Under the pieces are notes generated by a model that saw only the letters and a list, made by a program, of their open reading frames with translations, made no database searches and was not told where the DNA came from. The translations under genes were made by a program, and so were the position numbers. Shown in pieces: positions 1 through 5,284 of a stretch of 5,375 nucleotides of DNA. This DNA comes from Acidimicrobiia bacterium (lineage in GTDB: Bacteria > Actinomycetota > Acidimicrobiia > Acidimicrobiales > AC-14): contig JAFAUA010000139.1 in the NCBI GenBank assembly GCA_019243595.1, positions 1-5,375 on the forward strand, read 5' to 3'. Numbering within the stretch: the first letter of the stretch is position 1; each line of letters starts with the position of its first letter.

Positions 1-433
1 CTCCGTCCGCCGCTTGCCGGCAGACGGTGAGGATGGTTCCCTCGACCGGCTCCTGCACCGCCCGGTAAGCGCCTTCCTTCGCAGCCAGGAGCCCCTCGGT
101 GATCACACGAGCGTCCACCGCCGGGTGCTCACCGAGAACCGAAGCAACGCCACGGAGGATCTGCGAGAGGATCACCCCCGAGTTTCCCCGGGCTCCCATC
201 AGCGATCCGTGGCTCAGGGCGCGAGCAACTCCCTCCAGCGTCTCGGTCTCCCCCTCGCCTACCTCGCTCAGAACCGACTCGATGGTCAATGCCATATTCG
301 TCCCCGTGTCGCCGTCGGGGACGGGATAGACGTTGAGGCGGTTCAGCTTCTCCTGGTGGGTCCGCAGCGCGTCGCGGTAGCCGACGACCACCTCGCGCAG
401 GTGGGCGGCGTCGAGGGTCTCGAGCACGGCCAC
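1..433 (-). CDS. DhaL/DAK2-domain protein, YloV-like (N-terminal part, cut by window edge)
   Basis: The 144 visible codons encode the start of a DhaL (DAK2) nucleotide-binding domain. Residues 30-49 contain the signature LNVYPVPDGDTGTNM, whose Asp residues at 40 and 42 are the Mg-ATP ligands in this fold. Residues 76-95 contain GSLMGARGNSGVILSQ, and EGTILTV follows at 131-137. In dihydroxyacetone kinases this domain binds ATP. In YloV/FakA-type proteins it belongs to a roughly 500-residue kinase that phosphorylates fatty acids held by FakB carriers; that specific role is an inference here because the rest of the protein lies outside the window. The frame is open from an in-frame TAG upstream of the start. 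The start is GTG at 433, with a second GTG at 427; neither has a Shine-Dalgarno site, and a TANNNT element 8 bases upstream suggests a leaderless transcript. It is divergent from rpmB, an arrangement I recall from other actinobacteria, where recG usually follows. Confidence 0.9.
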   Translation of the reverse strand, partial: MAVLETLDAAHLREVVVGYRDALRTHQEKLNRLNVYPVPDGDTGTNMALTIESVLSEVGEGETETLEGVARALSHGSLMGARGNSGVILSQILRGVASVLGEHPAVDARVITEGLLAAKEGAYRAVQEPVEGTILTVCRQAADG

Positions 434-441
434 GGCGAGGG

Positions 442-447
442 ATGGTA
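442..447 (-). promoter_or_regulatory. Possible -10 element for the DAK2 gene
   Basis: Read on the minus strand this is TACCAT, fitting the actinobacterial TANNNT -10 pattern. It ends 8 bases before the GTG at 433, the spacing expected of a leaderless transcript. No -35 element is obvious. The motif is short and common, so this is only suggestive. Confidence 0.3.
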
Positions 448-458
448 ATGGCGACTGC

Positions 459-464
459 TAACTT
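459..464 (+). promoter_or_regulatory. Possible -10 element for rpmB
   Basis: TAACTT matches TANNNT and ends 7 bases before the ATG at 472, so a transcript would start at or next to that codon. This supports the homology-based L28 start. The competing view is that GAGGG at 437-441 is a ribosome binding site for an ATG at 448; in that case this element would lie inside the gene. Confidence 0.3.
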
Positions 465-471
465 GATGGCC

Positions 472-687
472 ATGCCCGCGGTCTGCGAGGTGTGCGGGAA
501 GCACCCCTCTTTCGGTATGGCGATCAGTCACTCTCACCGGCGCACCAAGCGTCGCTGGAACCCCAACATCCAGCGCGTCCGCGCTCTGGTGAACGGCTCG
601 CCGAAGCGCATCCGGGTCTGCACGTCCTGCCTGAAGGCCGGCAAGGTGCAGAAGGTGCCGGTGCGCATCAAGACCGAGAGCGCCTAG
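472..687 (+). CDS. rpmB: 50S ribosomal protein L28
   Basis: The 71-residue product is a typical bacterial L28, a component of the large ribosomal subunit. It shows ISHSHRRTKRRWNPNIQ at residues 18-34 and CTSCLKAGKV at 50-59. It is the zinc-ribbon (C+) form, with cysteine pairs at 5/8 and 50/53; many bacteria also or instead carry a cysteine-free L28. I chose ATG 472, giving MPAVCEVCGK, because the family begins right there and because TAACTT lies 7 bases upstream. In-frame ATGs at 442, 448 and 466 would add up to ten residues; 448 has the better Shine-Dalgarno (GAGGG, 6-base spacer), so a start there cannot be excluded. The gene diverges from the DAK2 gene 38 bases away and faces the ABC permease gene tail to tail. 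Confidence 0.97.
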   Translation: MPAVCEVCGKHPSFGMAISHSHRRTKRRWNPNIQRVRALVNGSPKRIRVCTSCLKAGKVQKVPVRIKTESA

Positions 688-728
688 CCCGAGCGCCCCG
701 GCGCGGATCTCGCTGAGGCGCGCGTCTT

Positions 729-761
729 CGGGCGAGCGCTGGGGGCATCGCCCGCCCCCAG
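729..761. terminator. GC-rich hairpin between convergent rpmB and permease genes
   Basis: CTGGGGGC at 739-746 pairs perfectly with GCCCCCAG at 754-761 around a 7-base loop. An overlapping alternative pairs CGGGCGA at 729-735 with TCGCCCG at 748-754; the two stems compete. The site lies about 40 bases after the rpmB stop and about 80 bases after the permease stop, so it could terminate either transcript. No T-tract follows on either strand, so it is not a canonical intrinsic terminator. The remainder of the 688-838 gap holds no gene that I can support. Confidence 0.4.
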
Positions 762-811
762 GCTGCACGCAGTCCTGAGCAGCGGGAACAAGCATCGAGA
801 TCGGGCTCGGC

Positions 812-832
812 GTCGACGTCGACGTCGACGTC
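812..832. repeat. Tandem GTCGAC hexamer repeat, self-complementary
   Basis: GTCGAC is repeated three times and followed by a partial GTC copy. Since each unit is its own reverse complement, bases 815-832 form an 18-base perfect palindrome. It sits seven bases past the stop codon of the ABC permease gene, in the gap between convergent genes. It could form a small hairpin in either transcript or simply be a slippage-prone microsatellite. Confidence 0.75.
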
Positions 833-838
833 TATGAG

Positions 839-1705
839 TTACCGAACGGCAGACCGCGTGAACACCCGCACCGACACGCTCAGCAGCAGCGCCGCGTAGC
901 CGGCGACGACAGCGAGGCTGAGGGCCGCCATGGCGGTGGGATTGCTCATCCCCCAGATGTCGTGCAGCCCGGTCCCCCGCCCGTCGAGCAGTCCGTAGCG
1001 CATCACCGCCAGGGCGTGGGTGAGCGGCAGGATCTTGGCGAACGCGGCGAGCCAGGACGGGAGCGCCGTGATCGGAAACAGTGACCCGGCGAAGAACCAC
1101 GGGACGATGGCGATCGCCGGAACGGCGCCGATGTACTCCTCCTGCTTGGCGACGCGATTGGCGAGGGTCTCGGCGCCGCCGTACATGGCGACGGCGAGGA
1201 GGGCGGCGGCGGCCGCGAACAGCCCGACCCCCGAGAGGTGGGTGTCGAACCGGGCGCCCCGCAGCAACGCGGCGCCGACCAGTGCGAGCACCTGCAGAGC
1301 ACTGATGGCCAACGCCACCGCCAGGTTGCCGAACACAATCAGTGACCTCGGTATCGGTGCGGCGAGCAGGTCGCGACGGGCCCCGCTCTCCCGATCGACG
1401 ATGACGCCGATGCCGGCGAACATGCAGTTGATCGGCACAAGCAAGCCGACGGTGCCGATGGCAACGAAGCTCATGTAGTCGATGCCTCGGACGGCGCCGG
1501 TCACCTTGGCCAGCGCCGGGGCGATGACGACGCTGAACAGGATCGGCGTCATCAGCGGCACGATGATCTCCCGCGGCGTGCGCGCCGACAGGGCGAAGCG
1601 GCGCCGGGTCAGCGTCGCCAGTGGCGCCGTGATCGACCGGCTGACCGGGCGCGGCACGGCGACGGGCGGACGGGCCGAGGGCGCGGTTGTGGTGATGGCG
1701 GTCAT
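839..1705 (-). CDS. ABC-2 type transporter permease (DrrB-like)
   Basis: This 288-residue integral membrane protein would form the channel half of an ABC-2 exporter with the ATPase encoded just upstream. About six hydrophobic segments are visible, near residues 47-68, 78-103, 121-149, 158-176, 192-214 and 257-279, after a polar, Pro/Arg-rich N-terminal tail of about 45 residues. The cytoplasmic loop DRESGARRDLLAAPIPR at 104-120 and PLTHALAVMRYGLLDG at 227-242 are typical of the DrrB/daunorubicin-resistance permease family. The ATG at 1705 has a strong ribosome binding site (AAGGAG, 7-base spacer). The gene starts 19 bases after the ATPase stop, so the two form an operon. The substrate cannot be read from the sequence; the family exports lipophilic antibiotics, lipids or polysaccharides. 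Control is probably by the neighbouring ECF41-like sigma factor through the promoter at 2694-2720. Confidence 0.92.
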   Translation of the reverse strand: MTAITTTAPSARPPVAVPRPVSRSITAPLATLTRRRFALSARTPREIIVPLMTPILFSVVIAPALAKVTGAVRGIDYMSFVAIGTVGLLVPINCMFAGIGVIVDRESGARRDLLAAPIPRSLIVFGNLAVALAISALQVLALVGAALLRGARFDTHLSGVGLFAAAAALLAVAMYGGAETLANRVAKQEEYIGAVPAIAIVPWFFAGSLFPITALPSWLAAFAKILPLTHALAVMRYGLLDGRGTGLHDIWGMSNPTAMAALSLAVVAGYAALLLSVSVRVFTRSAVR

Positions 1706-1712
1706 GGCGAAT

Positions 1713-1718
1713 CTCCTT
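1713..1718 (-). promoter_or_regulatory. Strong ribosome binding site of the permease gene
   Basis: AAGGAG on the minus strand lies 7 bases before ATG 1705 and fixes that start. It is one of the strongest Shine-Dalgarno sites in the window and fits a downstream operon gene that needs its own initiation site. Confidence 0.85.
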
Positions 1719-1724
1719 CTGAGG

Positions 1725-2684
1725 TCAGGCCGCGAGGCGGTCGCCAGTGAGGCGGAGGTAGACGTCGTCGAGGGTCGGTGGGCGGGCGCTGATCCCGCCC
1801 GTGGCGATGTCGAGCTCGGCGATAGCGGCCACAGCCTGTCGTGGGGTCAGGTCGTGGACGGGAACGGTGAGCGTCGCCCCGACGGTGAAGGCGTCGTCGC
1901 CGGCGAGGCCCTCAGCGCGGAGTTTGGCCAGTGCCCGGCTGGCGTTGCCGTCGACACGCAGCTCTACGAGGTGGGCGCCGAGTCCGGCGCGCAGGTTCGC
2001 CGGCGTGTCGAGGGCGACGATGCGGCCCTCGTGCACGATGGCGACGCGGTCACACAACCGCTCGGCCTCGTCCAGGTAATGGGTGGTAAGGACAACGGTT
2101 GTCTCGGAGCGGGCTCGCAGGCCTGCGATCAGGTCAAGGAGCTCGAAGCGGATCCGCGGGTCGAGGCCGACGGTGGGCTCGTCGAGGAAGAGGACGTGTG
2201 GTCGCGACACGAGCGCTCGGGCGATCTCGAGACGACGACGCTGCCCGCCGCTGTAGCTGTCGACCCCTCGGCCCGCAATCTCGGCAAGACCGAAGCCATC
2301 GAGGAGTTCGTCGATCACCTGCGAGGCCGCGGGCGCGGCGACGCCCCAGAGGCGGGCGTGGATCTCGAGGTTCCGCCGGCCGGTCAGCGACCGGTCGACC
2401 GCGGCGTCCTGGAACACGACGGCGCTCACCGCCCGGGCGGCGAGCGGGTCGTCGGTCACGTCGTGGCCCATCAGGCGGGCTGAGCCCCCGGTTGGCAGCA
2501 CGGTCGTCGTCAGCATCCCGACCGTTGTCGACTTGCCCGCCCCGTTGGGGCCGAGCAATCCGAACACCTCGCCGGGCGCCACGGTGAAGCTGACGTCTTT
2601 CACGGCTTCAACACCGCCCGCGTAGGTCTTGCTGAGCCCCGTCACGTCGACGGCCGGGCTCGTCTCCTTCGTTCGTCGTTGCAT
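1725..2684 (-). CDS. ABC transporter ATP-binding protein (DrrA-like)
   Basis: The 319-residue product is the ATPase of an ABC-2 exporter. Numbered from ATG 2684, it has the A-loop Tyr21, Walker A GPNGAGKST (45-53), Q-loop Gln92, signature YSGGQRRR (144-151), Walker B VLFLDE (164-169), D-loop GLD (173-175) and switch His202. All catalytic residues are present. A C-terminal extension of about 95 residues resembles the DUF4162 domain of DrrA proteins. The frame is open back to an ATG at 2738, which would add 18 residues. I chose 2684 because the family normally begins shortly before this domain and because the ECF41-type promoter lies between the two ATGs, so its transcripts would exclude the longer form. 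The gene leads the operon with the permease and diverges from the sigma factor gene. Confidence 0.95.
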   Translation of the reverse strand: MQRRTKETSPAVDVTGLSKTYAGGVEAVKDVSFTVAPGEVFGLLGPNGAGKSTTVGMLTTTVLPTGGSARLMGHDVTDDPLAARAVSAVVFQDAAVDRSLTGRRNLEIHARLWGVAAPAASQVIDELLDGFGLAEIAGRGVDSYSGGQRRRLEIARALVSRPHVLFLDEPTVGLDPRIRFELLDLIAGLRARSETTVVLTTHYLDEAERLCDRVAIVHEGRIVALDTPANLRAGLGAHLVELRVDGNASRALAKLRAEGLAGDDAFTVGATLTVPVHDLTPRQAVAAIAELDIATGGISARPPTLDDVYLRLTGDRLAA

Positions 2685-2693
2685 GCCACCGAG

Positions 2694-2720
2694 GACGACG
2701 TAGGTTTTCGCGATGTGACA
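2694..2720 (-). promoter_or_regulatory. Predicted ECF41-type promoter of the ABC operon
   Basis: On the minus strand TGTCACA (2720-2714) is followed by exactly 16 bases and CGTC (2697-2694). From memory this is the -35/-10 pattern reported for ECF41 sigma factors. The CGTC ends 9 bases before ATG 2684, so the leader would be only a few bases long. The divergently encoded sigma factor is the obvious activator; that link is inferred. Confidence 0.7.
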
Positions 2721-2732
2721 CCGAAGGTCGCA

Positions 2733-2759
2733 TGTCACATTCGGCTGGGCTGCGTCGTC
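2733..2759 (+). promoter_or_regulatory. Predicted ECF41-type autoregulatory promoter of the sigma gene
   Basis: TGTCACA (2733-2739) is followed by 16 bases and CGTC (2756-2759), the same pattern as on the opposite strand. CGTC ends 8 bases before ATG 2768, predicting a nearly leaderless sigma factor mRNA. This placement favours ATG 2768 over the upstream in-frame ATG at 2732, which overlaps the -35 element. Confidence 0.7.
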
Positions 2760-2767
2760 CTCCCGAC

Positions 2768-3640
2768 ATGAGCAGCGCGCCCGACGACCGGCTCGCCGAC
2801 GTCTGGTCGGCCCACCGCCGTTATCTGGTCGACCTCGCCTTTCGGATGGTCGGCAGCCTGAGCGAGGCCGAGGACGCGGTGCAAGAAGCGTTCATCCGTC
2901 TCCTCGACACCGAACTGGACGAGCTGGAGGACGTCCGCGGTTGGCTCGTGGTCGTCACCGGCCGCATCTGCCTCGACCACATGGGCTCGGCGCGAGTGCG
3001 GCACGCGGCCGGCACCGAGGTCCCGCCCGACGTCACGACCGCCACACCGGATCCCTCCGACGTCGTCACCCTCGACGACAGCATTCGGATGGCGATGGCG
3101 GTGGTGCTCGAGCGCCTCACTCCGCCCGAACGCGCCGCCTTCGTGCTCCATGACGTGTTCCAGTTCTCGTTCGACGACGTGGCATCGATCGTCGGGCGTT
3201 CAGCAGCGGCGTGCCGTCAACTGGCCAGCCGGGCCCGGCGCCGTATGCAGGAAGAGACCGGTCCGGCCCGGTTCGCGGTCGAGGCGGCCGAGGAGCGCGA
3301 GGTCGTTGAGCGCTTCATCGCCGCGTGCGCGGGCGGCAACATCGAGGACCTGCTCGCCGTGCTCGACCCCGACGTCGCCGGCCATGCCGAGCTCGGCTTC
3401 CTCCCGCATGTCGACGTCGAAGGCAGAGACAACGTGGCGCCGCGGGTGCTCGCTCTCTTCGGACCGCAGACCGGGACCACACTCGTGTCGGTGCCCATCA
3501 ACGGGGAGCCAGGAATCCTGGCCTTCCGTAGCAACCGCCCCTTCGCCCTGATGGTCCTGCGGACCAAGCGTGGTCTCGTCGACCACATCGGCTCGGTCGC
3601 CGATCCCCGTCAGCTCGCCTACCTCTCGCCGCTCACGTAG
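2768..3640 (+). CDS. ECF41-like RNA polymerase sigma factor with SnoaL-like C-terminal domain (SigI/SigJ type)
   Basis: This 290-residue protein directs RNA polymerase to specific promoters. Region 2 covers about residues 10-78 (AHRRYLVDLAFRMVG, AEDAVQEAFIRL, WLVVVTGRICLDHM). Region 4 covers about 105-160 (LERLTPPERAAFVLHDVF, the helix-turn-helix VASIVGRSAAACRQLASRA). A SnoaL/NTF2-like domain of about 110 residues follows from about 177. In ECF41-type factors this tail controls activity instead of a separate anti-sigma factor, and none is encoded next to it here. It resembles mycobacterial SigI as I recall it. Two tail motifs expected in ECF41 are altered: DGGGK is absent, with AELGFLPHV at 207-215 in that region, and the NPDKL-like motif reads ADPRQLAYL (278-286). 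ATG 2768 was chosen over ATG 2732 from promoter position and family length. The 3' end overlaps the end of thiD by 22 bases. Confidence 0.93.
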   Translation: MSSAPDDRLADVWSAHRRYLVDLAFRMVGSLSEAEDAVQEAFIRLLDTELDELEDVRGWLVVVTGRICLDHMGSARVRHAAGTEVPPDVTTATPDPSDVVTLDDSIRMAMAVVLERLTPPERAAFVLHDVFQFSFDDVASIVGRSAAACRQLASRARRRMQEETGPARFAVEAAEEREVVERFIAACAGGNIEDLLAVLDPDVAGHAELGFLPHVDVEGRDNVAPRVLALFGPQTGTTLVSVPINGEPGILAFRSNRPFALMVLRTKRGLVDHIGSVADPRQLAYLSPLT

Positions 3641-4422
3641 CGGTCCCAGCCTGGGTCGACCGGACCGGTGCCCGAGCCGAGCGGGAGGCCGGCGGCGATT
3701 GCTCGCTCGGTGAACCGCTTGGCGGCGATGCATGCGTCCGCGGGGTCCATGCCCTTCGCCAGGCCCGCACACACGGCCGCCGAGAGCACGCAGCCGCTGC
3801 CGTGGGTGTGGACCGCGGCCAGGCGCGGCGCGTCCAGCCAGGTCACGTCGCCCTCGACGAACAGGCAGTCCGGGGACTGGTCGCCGGCGAGGTGTCCACC
3901 GGTGACGAGGACGACCGGCGGTCCGAGGTCGGAGATGAGCGTCGCCGCCTCCTGCATCGACTCCCGGCTGTCGACAGCCTGGTTGGCGAGCGCGGCCGCC
4001 TCGGCCAGGTTCGGCGTGACGATCGTGGCCAGCGGGAGGAGGAGCTCCCGCAAGGCGTCGACACCGTCGAGGTCGAGCAGCGTGTCGCCGTGCGACGAGA
4101 CGAGCACCGGGTCGACGACCAGCGGCGAGATGCCGAGCTGGCCGACGGTCTCGACCACCGTCGTCAGGGTCGGGGCATCGACGAGCATGCCTGTCTTGGC
4201 CGCGTCGACGCCGATGTCGGCGGCGACCGAAGCCATTTGGGCGCGCACCAGCTCGGGCGGCACGCCCTCCGACGCCTGGACGCCGAGGCTGTTTTGGGCG
4301 GTGACCGCGGTGACAGCAGCGGTCCCCCAGACGCCGTGCGCCTCGAACGTCTTGAGGTCGGCCTCGATGCCGGCGCCGCCGCCCGAGTCCGAACCGGCGA
4401 TGGAGAGAGCGACGGGCCGCAT
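3619..4422 (-). CDS. thiD: Hydroxymethylpyrimidine/phosphomethylpyrimidine kinase
   Basis: ThiD is a cytosolic enzyme that phosphorylates the thiamine pyrimidine precursor HMP to HMP-P and then HMP-PP, the partner of the thiazole unit in thiamine phosphate synthesis. The 267-residue product has the usual length and all landmark motifs: GSDSGGGAG (10-18), the substrate-pocket TAQN (41-44), KTGML (76-80), [10 protein letters not shown] (104-113), TPN (136-138), VTGGH (173-177) and the catalytic HGSGC with Cys211. It belongs to the ribokinase fold. Its ATG at 4422 directly follows the thiL stop codon (TAGATG) and has no Shine-Dalgarno site, so translation probably depends on ribosomes finishing thiL. 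The 3' end overlaps the sigma factor gene tail to tail by 22 bases. Confidence 0.97.
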   Translation of the reverse strand: MRPVALSIAGSDSGGGAGIEADLKTFEAHGVWGTAAVTAVTAQNSLGVQASEGVPPELVRAQMASVAADIGVDAAKTGMLVDAPTLTTVVETVGQLGISPLVVDPVLVSSHGDTLLDLDGVDALRELLLPLATIVTPNLAEAAALANQAVDSRESMQEAATLISDLGPPVVLVTGGHLAGDQSPDCLFVEGDVTWLDAPRLAAVHTHGSGCVLSAAVCAGLAKGMDPADACIAAKRFTERAIAAGLPLGSGTGPVDPGWDRYVSGER

Positions 4423-5256
4423 CTAGAAGCGGTGTTCCCACCCGCTGGCGTCCGGAAGCGGACTGCCCGCCAGGGTGCGCTCCGACGGGTCGGCCGTGCA
4501 GGTGCCGATCCGGAAGCCAACGGGCAGGCGGGCGACGGGGGCCGTGAAGACCAGCTCGTAGTCCTCGCCACCGGCGAGCGCCTGCTCCAGGGTGGCACCC
4601 GGTGCGACGGGAACCTCGTCGAGGATGAAGCCCACCCCCGACTCGTCGGCGATGTGGCCGAGGTCGGCCACGAGCCCGTCGGACACGTCGATCATCGCCG
4701 TCGCTCCCGCGCCGCGGGCGTCGACGCCTTCGACCACGCGGGCCAAGGGCCGCCGCGTCCAACCGCTCGCCGCCGCCGCGCCGAGCGGGCCGGTGACGTA
4801 GATCGCCTCGCCTTCGGCGGCGCCGGCGCGCGTCACCGGGGTGCCGTCGACCGTCCCGGTCACGGCGACGGTAACGACGAGGGTGTCCGACGTCGTGAGG
4901 TCGCCGCCGACGACCGGGCAGAGGTAGGCCTGTGACGCCTCGGCCACGCCGTCGAAGATGCGATCGAGGTCGGTGCCCGGTGGCGCCGCGACGGTGACGA
5001 GCAGGTGGAGGGGACGGCCGCCCATCGCCGCGATGTCGCTGACGTTGACGACGACCGCCTTCCATCCCAGTTCCTCGAGCGGCAGGTCGCGAGGGGTATG
5101 GACGCCGGCGACGACGGCGTCGGCCGCGAGCAGGAGCGGCCCGGTCGGCGGCTCGACGACCGCCGCATCGTCGCCGATGTCGGCGAAACGCTCACGAAGG
5201 CGCCCGATCAGGGCGAACTCGTTGGTCAGTTTTGCTCTCCGGTAGCGTGCACGCAC
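4423..5256 (-). CDS. thiL: Thiamine-monophosphate kinase
   Basis: ThiL phosphorylates thiamine monophosphate with ATP to the active cofactor thiamine diphosphate, the last step of the pathway. Numbered from GTG 5256 (277 residues), it shows GDDAAV (28-33), [10 protein letters not shown] (71-80), GGDLTT (117-122), TGPLG (155-159), MIDVSDGL (188-195) and [10 protein letters not shown] (229-238), the metal and ATP sites of the PurM-like fold. It is a little shorter than most relatives because the stretch between TGPLG and MIDVSDGL is compact. The start is uncertain. The frame is open to an ATG at 5301, which would run into the divergent neighbour. GTG 5256 is the most downstream conventional start. 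A CTG at 5229 gives [11 protein letters not shown], matches the family N terminus best and has a good GGAGAG site. It forms an operon with thiD. Confidence 0.96.
   Translation of the reverse strand: MRARYRRAKLTNEFALIGRLRERFADIGDDAAVVEPPTGPLLLAADAVVAGVHTPRDLPLEELGWKAVVVNVSDIAAMGGRPLHLLVTVAAPPGTDLDRIFDGVAEASQAYLCPVVGGDLTTSDTLVVTVAVTGTVDGTPVTRAGAAEGEAIYVTGPLGAAAASGWTRRPLARVVEGVDARGAGATAMIDVSDGLVADLGHIADESGVGFILDEVPVAPGATLEQALAGGEDYELVFTAPVARLPVGFRIGTCTADPSERTLAGSPLPDASGWEHRF
5235..5240 (-). promoter_or_regulatory. Ribosome binding site pointing to a CTG start of thiL
   Basis: GGAGAG on the minus strand ends 5 bases before CTG 5229, ideal spacing for initiation there. A TANNNT-type -10 element (TACGCT, 5264-5259) lies just upstream and would place the mRNA start near 5252, inside or downstream of the GTG 5256 codon. 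Both signals favour CTG, which is a rare but known initiation codon. Confidence 0.4.
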
Positions 5257-5284
5257 CGAGCGTAGGCAGTGGAGGGCCGCGTTT

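Larger units (their letters stand above)
2691..2762. repeat. Two-part inverted repeat framing the divergent promoters
   Basis: GAGGACGACG at 2691-2700 is the exact reverse complement of CGTCGTCCTC at 2753-2762. Inside it, ATGTGACA at 2713-2720 is the exact reverse complement of TGTCACAT at 2733-2740. The 12-base segments between inner and outer arms are equal in length but differ in sequence. Thus the two sides are one promoter pattern in opposite orientation, with only the functional elements conserved. Confidence 0.9.

Noticed and set aside
1482..2483. A 333-codon plus-strand frame opposite the ABC genes
   Set aside because: It is antisense to the intact ATPase and the permease start, and shows no recognizable motifs.
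2713..2740. Reading the TGTCACAT inverted repeat only as a repressor operator
   Set aside because: The arms have a sigma-type -35 sequence with matching CGTC elements 16 bases away on both sides, so a promoter pair explains more. A dimeric regulator binding the same repeat cannot be fully excluded.
2732..2767. Upstream ATG extending the sigma factor by 12 residues
   Set aside because: The ATG overlaps the predicted -35 element, and the extra residues are not typical of the family.
3802..4935. A 377-codon plus-strand frame opposite thiD and thiL
   Set aside because: It is the antisense shadow of two well-conserved enzymes; its composition is biased to Arg, Asp and Val and it has no domain.
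3200..5065. A 621-codon open frame on the minus strand across thiL, thiD and the sigma gene
   Set aside because: Its translation is dominated by Arg, Gly and Pro with no domain, and it runs out of frame with thiL and thiD, which have complete motif sets. Long spurious frames are expected at this GC content.
5230..5284. TPP riboswitch upstream of thiL
   Set aside because: The gap to the divergent gene is far too short for the aptamer, and no CTGAGA-type conserved core is visible.
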